Shown one piece after another: positions 6,523 through 9,805 of a stretch of 9,805 bases of DNA. The translations under genes were made by a program, and so were the position numbers. Numbering within the stretch: position 1 is the stretch's first letter; every line of letters begins with the position of its first letter. The notes beneath the pieces were generated by a model. That model had not been told where the DNA came from, made no database searches, and saw only the letters and a list, made by a program, of their open reading frames with translations. Source of the stretch: Kurthia populi (GTDB lineage: Bacteria; Bacillota; Bacilli; Bacillales_A; Planococcaceae); NCBI RefSeq assembly GCF_042686175.1, contig NZ_JBHUOR010000004.1:1-9805 (forward strand), given 5' to 3'.

Positions 6523-6993
6523 ATGACAAACTTAGTTGGCAAAAAAGCGCCAAGCTTTACATTACCAAATGAACAGGGTGAGCGCATCTCTTTAAGCGAT
6601 TTTGCAGGGAAAAAGGTCATTCTTTATTTTTACCCGAAAGATATGACACCAGGATGTACGACAGAAGCATGTGATTTTCGTGATGCACACGCAGATTTTT
6701 CAGATTTAAATGCTGTTGTAGTTGGTGTGAGCCCGGACCCAGCAGCACGACATACAAAATTCATCGACAAATATGAGCTACCATTTTCATTATTAGCAGA
6801 TGAAGACCATGAAGTTGCGGAAGCCTATGGTGTTTGGCAATTAAAGAAAAACTTTGGTAAAGAATATATGGGCATTGTCCGCTCGACCTTTTTAATCGAC
6901 GAGCATGGCACTGTTGTGAATGAATGGCGCAGTGTTCGCGTGAAGGACCATATCGCCGAAGTACTAACAACACTACGGGAAGGAGCCGAATAG
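6523..6993 (+). CDS. bcp: Thioredoxin-dependent thiol peroxidase, Bcp/PrxQ peroxiredoxin
   Basis: Cytosolic peroxiredoxin of 156 aa (ygaF in B. subtilis) that reduces hydrogen peroxide and organic hydroperoxides using thioredoxin. The thioredoxin fold is clear: VGKKAPSFTLPNEQG near the N terminus, then VILYFYPKDMTPGCTTEAC with peroxidatic Cys45 and resolving Cys50 five residues later, which is the atypical two-cysteine PrxQ arrangement. VVGVSPDPAARHTKFIDKYELPFSLLAD and GIVRSTFLID are further family signatures. ATG 6523 is chosen because AAAAGGGGG lies eight bases upstream and the promoter -10 is at 6496-6501; the frame extends upstream to 6454 but that stretch precedes the promoter. It forms an operon with the following dehydrogenase, whose ATG directly abuts the bcp stop codon. 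Confidence 0.95.
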   Translation: MTNLVGKKAPSFTLPNEQGERISLSDFAGKKVILYFYPKDMTPGCTTEACDFRDAHADFSDLNAVVVGVSPDPAARHTKFIDKYELPFSLLADEDHEVAEAYGVWQLKKNFGKEYMGIVRSTFLIDEHGTVVNEWRSVRVKDHIAEVLTTLREGAE

Positions 6994-7938
6994 ATGATTT
7001 ATTTTACGTTTGATCCACGACCAGATTTGAAAGAAGATTTACTAAAAAGTTTTCCAAATGAGGAGTTTGTGTTTTCACGCACGGTCGAGGATACGGATTT
7101 AGCACGTGCTGAAATCATCGTGACCTATGGTGAGGATTTGACAGAGGCGCATATTGCGACTGCCAAAAACCTACAGTGGATTATGGTAGCCTCTGCTGGT
7201 ATCGAAAAAATGCCAAACGCAGCGATTGCGGCGCGTGGTATCCCAGTAACAAATGTACGCGGTATTCACAAAGTACCGATGGCTGAATCTGTTCTTATGC
7301 ACATTTTAGCGCATTACCATTCTTTGCCACAAATCTATCAGTATGAAACAAAACATGAGTGGAAACGTAACTTAAAGCAACGTGAACTGTTTGGCTCAAC
7401 AGCCGTTATTCTTGGGCCGGGTGCCATTGGCGGCGAGATTGGTCGTCTCTTAAAAGGATTCAATGTGACGACAATAGGTTGCAATCGTTCAGGGCGTGAT
7501 GCGGCATATATGGACAAAATGGTATGCTTTGACGAACTGAAATCCGTGCTGCCAGCAGCGGATATTGTCGTATCTGTATTACCTGATACGGAGGAAACAA
7601 AGCATTTAATGACAGCACAGCATTTTGATGCGATGAAGGATACCGCGCTATTTATGAATTTTGGACGCGGTTCACTTGTGGAAACAAACGTTTTAATAGA
7701 AGCGTTAACCGAAAATAAAATTGGTGCGGCTGTGTGTGATGTTTTTGAAACAGAGCCATTACCAGTTGATTCACCCCTATGGGATTTACCTAATATGACC
7801 GTATCTCCACACGTTTCAAGTCATTCATCACGTTACCTAGAGCGCAGCTTCGCAATCTTTAAACCAAATTTAGAGAAGTGGCGTAGCGGTAATCACGAGG
7901 AATTAGAGAACTTTGTCGATTTAACATTAGGTTACTAA
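6994..7938 (+). CDS. NAD-dependent D-2-hydroxyacid dehydrogenase family protein
   Basis: Oxidoreductase of 314 aa from the D-isomer-specific 2-hydroxyacid dehydrogenase family; the exact substrate cannot be told from sequence. The Rossmann NAD-binding motif is GPGAIGGEIG (141-150). The catalytic triad is intact: Arg225 in NFGRGSLVE, Glu254 in FETEPLP, and His273 in SPHVSSHS, with the usual 29-residue Arg-Glu spacing. The substrate-loop equivalent is ASAGIEKMP (66-74). ATG 6994 follows the bcp TAG with no gap, and AAGGAG (6980-6985) is inside the bcp end, so translation is probably coupled. As I recall, B. subtilis lacks this gene at this locus and has hemL nearby instead. A glyoxylate/hydroxypyruvate or other 2-oxoacid reductase is possible. 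Confidence 0.92.
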   Translation: MIYFTFDPRPDLKEDLLKSFPNEEFVFSRTVEDTDLARAEIIVTYGEDLTEAHIATAKNLQWIMVASAGIEKMPNAAIAARGIPVTNVRGIHKVPMAESVLMHILAHYHSLPQIYQYETKHEWKRNLKQRELFGSTAVILGPGAIGGEIGRLLKGFNVTTIGCNRSGRDAAYMDKMVCFDELKSVLPAADIVVSVLPDTEETKHLMTAQHFDAMKDTALFMNFGRGSLVETNVLIEALTENKIGAAVCDVFETEPLPVDSPLWDLPNMTVSPHVSSHSSRYLERSFAIFKPNLEKWRSGNHEELENFVDLTLGY

Positions 7939-8013
7939 TTGAGAATGTATAGATGCTAATTGAAAACTAAATCATTTTCATCAGAGGACTATCGTTCATT
8001 TTAATCAATAAAG

Positions 8014-8043
8014 TTGACAGTAATGCCATGTGACAGGTACACT
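8014..8043 (+). promoter_or_regulatory. perR promoter
   Basis: TTGACA at 8014-8019 is a perfect -35. TACACT at 8038-8043 is a fair -10 after an 18-base spacer. Transcription should start near 8050, inside the PerR box that follows. It lies in the 155-base gap after the dehydrogenase gene, which otherwise shows no clear terminator. Confidence 0.7.
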
Positions 8044-8046
8044 TAT

Positions 8047-8061
8047 TAATAACAATTATAA
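8047..8061 (+). promoter_or_regulatory. PerR box (autoregulatory operator)
   Basis: TAATAAC-A-ATTATAA matches the known Per box consensus TTATAATnATTATAA at 12 of 14 fixed positions, with the right half perfect. It overlaps the expected transcription start of perR. This fits the autorepression known for perR in B. subtilis; binding itself is inferred. Confidence 0.65.
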
Positions 8062-8093
8062 ATTAATAATTTGTATGAAAGAGGTGCATGGCG

Positions 8094-8546
8094 ATGTCTG
8101 AAACGCAATTAAAAAATGCACTCGACACGCTAAAGACTACGGGCGTACGTATTACTCCGCAACGTCATGCGATTTTAGAGTATTTAATCGAAACAATGAC
8201 GCATCCAACTGCGGATGATATTTATAAAGCATTAGAATCGAAATTCCCAAATATGAGTGTGGCGACAGTTTACAACAATTTACGAGTATTCCGTGAAGCG
8301 GGCCTTGTAAAAGAGTTAACATATGGTGATAACGCTAGTCGCTTTGATTTCATCACATCGAAACACTATCATGTGATTTGCTCATCATGTGGTAAAATCG
8401 TTGACTTCCATTATCCTGGACTAGACGAGGTTGAGCATGTAGCAGCGCAAGTAACCAATTTTGAAATCAATTCACACCGTATGGAAATCTACGGTACATG
8501 CCCAGAGTGTCAAGCGAAGAGTGAAGAAGTAAAGACGGCATTATAA
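8094..8546 (+). CDS. perR: Peroxide-sensing transcriptional repressor PerR (Fur family)
   Basis: Fur-family metalloregulator of 150 aa that represses peroxide-stress genes until metal-catalysed oxidation of its histidines inactivates it. With the start at 8094, every functional residue falls at the B. subtilis number: His37, Asp85, His91, His93 and Asp104 for the regulatory Fe/Mn site, and Cys96, Cys99, Cys136 and Cys139 for structural zinc. The winged-helix region GVRITPQRHAILEY (17-30) and PNMSVATVYNNLRVFRE (52-68) are nearly as in B. subtilis. An in-frame ATG at 8088 is only three bases from the AAAGAGG site (8078-8084), while 8094 is nine bases away, so 8094 is preferred. It has its own promoter, a PerR box and a strong terminator, hence a monocistronic, self-regulated unit. 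Confidence 0.98.
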   Translation: MSETQLKNALDTLKTTGVRITPQRHAILEYLIETMTHPTADDIYKALESKFPNMSVATVYNNLRVFREAGLVKELTYGDNASRFDFITSKHYHVICSSCGKIVDFHYPGLDEVEHVAAQVTNFEINSHRMEIYGTCPECQAKSEEVKTAL

Positions 8547-8559
8547 GTTAAAACGAGAT

Positions 8560-8606
8560 AACAACAGGAATCGCATTTAAGTATGCGGTTCCTGTTGTTC
8601 TTTTTT
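8560..8606 (+). terminator. Rho-independent terminator of perR
   Basis: AACAACAGGAA (8560-8570) pairs with TTCCTGTTGTT (8589-8599); above a T-G wobble, CGCAT pairs with ATGCG around a TTAAGT loop. A run CTTTTTT follows. It starts 14 bases after the perR stop codon. Confidence 0.94.
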
Positions 8607-8640
8607 GCAGGGAACAATAGCGACATTTGATGTTTCACGC

Positions 8641-8646
8641 TATAAT
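8641..8646 (+). promoter_or_regulatory. Candidate ygxA promoter -10
   Basis: A perfect TATAAT lies 38 bases before the ygxA ATG and after the perR terminator. No convincing -35 is seen at 17 bases (8618-8623 reads TAGCGA). The ribosome binding site is AGGGGGAG (8669-8676). Confidence 0.5.
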
Positions 8647-8683
8647 CTACATGGAGACCAATTGTTTAGGGGGAGAATAGTTA

Positions 8684-9556
8684 ATGGATTTACATTTACG
8701 ACCGATTTATCAGGAACGCGCAAGTGATTCAAATACACTAGGTGTTATCTTAGTTGAAAAGATTGATTCAGTGAGCCCGATTACCGACAATTTTGATACA
8801 GTGCTTTTTATTATTACAAAGGATAATGAAAAACCTATTTTTACAAAACACTATTCATTTGATAATAATAAAAAGGCAGTTATGCATACTATTACCGAAA
8901 AGCAAATTCAAAAGTGGCTGATTGTTGGCTACAATAAGAAGATTGTCGATTGGTTATTTTGTGGCAAGGTATTATTTGATCGTAATGAATATGTAGATAC
9001 ATTAAAGAAAAATCTCAAAAACTATCCTTTTGAAGGACGTCAAGTGAAGCTAGGTGTTGAGTTTGCGAAAATGATTCGTCGCTATGAAGAGAGTAAAGTA
9101 TCCTTTGATGCACGTGACTACTTTGATGCATACAATCATATGATTGAAGTGTTACACCATTTAGCGCGCCAAACGATTATTCAACAAGGCCGTTATCCTG
9201 AGGTGACGGTGTGGAATCAATTAAAAGGCTACAATGTAGAAGTGTACAATCTTTATGAGAAATTTATTACGAGTCACAAAGAAATCAAGGAACGCTTATT
9301 AGAAATTTTCGATATAATTAAAATGTTAATAGAAGAAAGTGTAGAAGAGAGCGCACAACATCTATTAGAAGTAATGAAGCAAAAAGCGCATTGGAGTGTA
9401 CAGCAACTACATGAAGATGAGGAATTAAATGTCTATTCGGTAAACCTTGAATTTTTCGTTGAGTTTCTAGTGGAGAAAGGCTATATTGAAATAGACCGAA
9501 TCGAGACGAAGAGTCCGGGTGTTTTCCATCGTTATTATACGGTGAAAAAAAAGTGA
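8684..9556 (+). CDS. ygxA: YgxA-like nucleotidyltransferase-like protein of unknown role
   Basis: Protein of 290 aa resembling B. subtilis YgxA, annotated there as nucleotidyltransferase-like; its biological role is unknown. The N-terminal LRPIYQERASDSNTLGVILVE is characteristic. NFDTVLFIIT (37-46) sits where a nucleotidyltransferase would carry its catalytic Asp strand, but I see no GS motif and no Asp-x-Asp pair, so activity is doubtful. The remainder (about 100-290) is mostly helical, and the C-terminal FFVEFLVEKGYIEIDRIETKSPG looks like a winged-helix-type end. ATG 8684 follows AGGGGGAG at a good distance. It sits directly upstream of the rRNA promoters, as in B. subtilis. No terminator separates it from the rrn promoters, so read-through into the rRNA operon is possible. 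Confidence 0.85.
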   Translation: MDLHLRPIYQERASDSNTLGVILVEKIDSVSPITDNFDTVLFIITKDNEKPIFTKHYSFDNNKKAVMHTITEKQIQKWLIVGYNKKIVDWLFCGKVLFDRNEYVDTLKKNLKNYPFEGRQVKLGVEFAKMIRRYEESKVSFDARDYFDAYNHMIEVLHHLARQTIIQQGRYPEVTVWNQLKGYNVEVYNLYEKFITSHKEIKERLLEIFDIIKMLIEESVEESAQHLLEVMKQKAHWSVQQLHEDEELNVYSVNLEFFVEFLVEKGYIEIDRIETKSPGVFHRYYTVKKK

Positions 9557-9566
9557 TAAAAAACGC

Positions 9567-9595
9567 TTGACGGTTATTAATAACTATTGTATTAT
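9567..9595 (+). promoter_or_regulatory. rRNA operon promoter P1
   Basis: TTGACG (9567-9572), a 17-base spacer and TATTAT (9590-9595). The spacer contains the perfect 12-base palindrome GTTATTAATAAC (9573-9584). It is the first of two tandem promoters just after ygxA, the usual Bacillales rrn arrangement. Confidence 0.75.
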
Positions 9596-9665
9596 ATTAC
9601 TTGTCCTTGAAACACAGGGCATCGCAACATAACAAACGAACGAAAAAAACTTTTTAAAAAAGTTG

Positions 9666-9695
9666 TTGACTTCTTAAAAGTTATGATGATATAAT
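9666..9695 (+). promoter_or_regulatory. rRNA operon promoter P2
   Basis: TTGACT (9666-9671), an 18-base spacer and a perfect TATAAT (9690-9695), about 100 bases after P1. The predicted start falls near G9702; initiation with G is typical of growth-rate-regulated Bacillus rrn promoters, which respond to GTP level. Confidence 0.82.
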
Positions 9696-9701
9696 AAGTG
9701 A

Positions 9702-9805
9702 GTCGTTAAGATAACGGCAAACGAAATGAACCTTGAAAACTGAACAAGCAAGATGTAATCACAATAAATTCGGTTCAATTGAATCGAAAAAATGTTATCA
9801 AGCAA
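9702..9805 (+). other. Pre-16S rRNA leader (16S gene begins beyond the window)
   Basis: The motif CCTTGAAAACTGAACAA (9731-9747) is the conserved leader sequence found before 16S and in spacers of Bacillales rRNA operons. A hairpin, TTCGGTTC-AATT-GAATCGAA (9769-9788), follows. The 16S start (GAGTTTGATCCTGG region) is not reached, so no rRNA gene is called. Confidence 0.8.

Noticed and set aside
7961..7980. Hairpin TGAAAA/TTTTCA after the dehydrogenase as a terminator
   Set aside because: Six AT-rich pairs with no T tract, too weak to call.

Overview
This window looks like core chromosome of a low-to-mid GC Firmicute of order Bacillales. Gene content and order resemble the Bacillus subtilis yfhP-mutY ... 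ygaC(ntdP)-ygaD-ygaE-ygaF(bcp)-perR-ygxA-rrn neighbourhood as I remember it. Several genes present there in B. subtilis (fabL and sspE between mutY and ntdP, hemL between ygaE and bcp, ygzB between perR and ygxA) are absent here, and a 2-hydroxyacid dehydrogenase follows bcp. That arrangement and the codon style suggest a Planococcaceae-type genome (Lysinibacillus/Solibacillus relatives). The placement is inference, since no 16S sequence is included.

Layout. Positions 1-469 hold no gene but a tandem array of four ~120-bp units, each folding into one long interrupted hairpin. The array abuts the stop codon of a minus-strand yfhP gene (470-1441). mutY (1540-2604) diverges from yfhP; both use TTG starts with good ribosome binding sites. 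Then follow ntdP (2720-3289) with its own promoter and a strong terminator, and an ABC exporter, ygaD (3436-5181). A bidirectional terminator separates ygaD from the convergent membrane gene ygaE (5312-6418, minus). ygaE shares a short divergent promoter region with a bcp peroxiredoxin/2-hydroxyacid dehydrogenase operon (6523-7938). The peroxide sensor perR (8094-8546) follows, with a recognisable promoter and PerR box, then ygxA (8684-9556). The window ends in a tandem rRNA promoter region and pre-16S leader (9557-9805).

How the genes fit together. mutY repairs oxidised-guanine mispairs, bcp removes peroxides and perR senses peroxide, so the window is rich in oxidative-stress functions. ntdP hydrolyses nucleotides. 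ygaD and ygaE are envelope transporters of unknown substrate. These are mostly separate transcription units rather than one system.

The unusual part is the array at 1-469. The outer stems differ completely in sequence between units yet stay paired, while internal-loop sequences are constant. Two A-C mismatches on the plus strand become G-U pairs when read on the minus strand, which suggests a structured RNA transcribed on the minus strand, possibly by read-through from yfhP. I do not recognise this element as any known RNA family.
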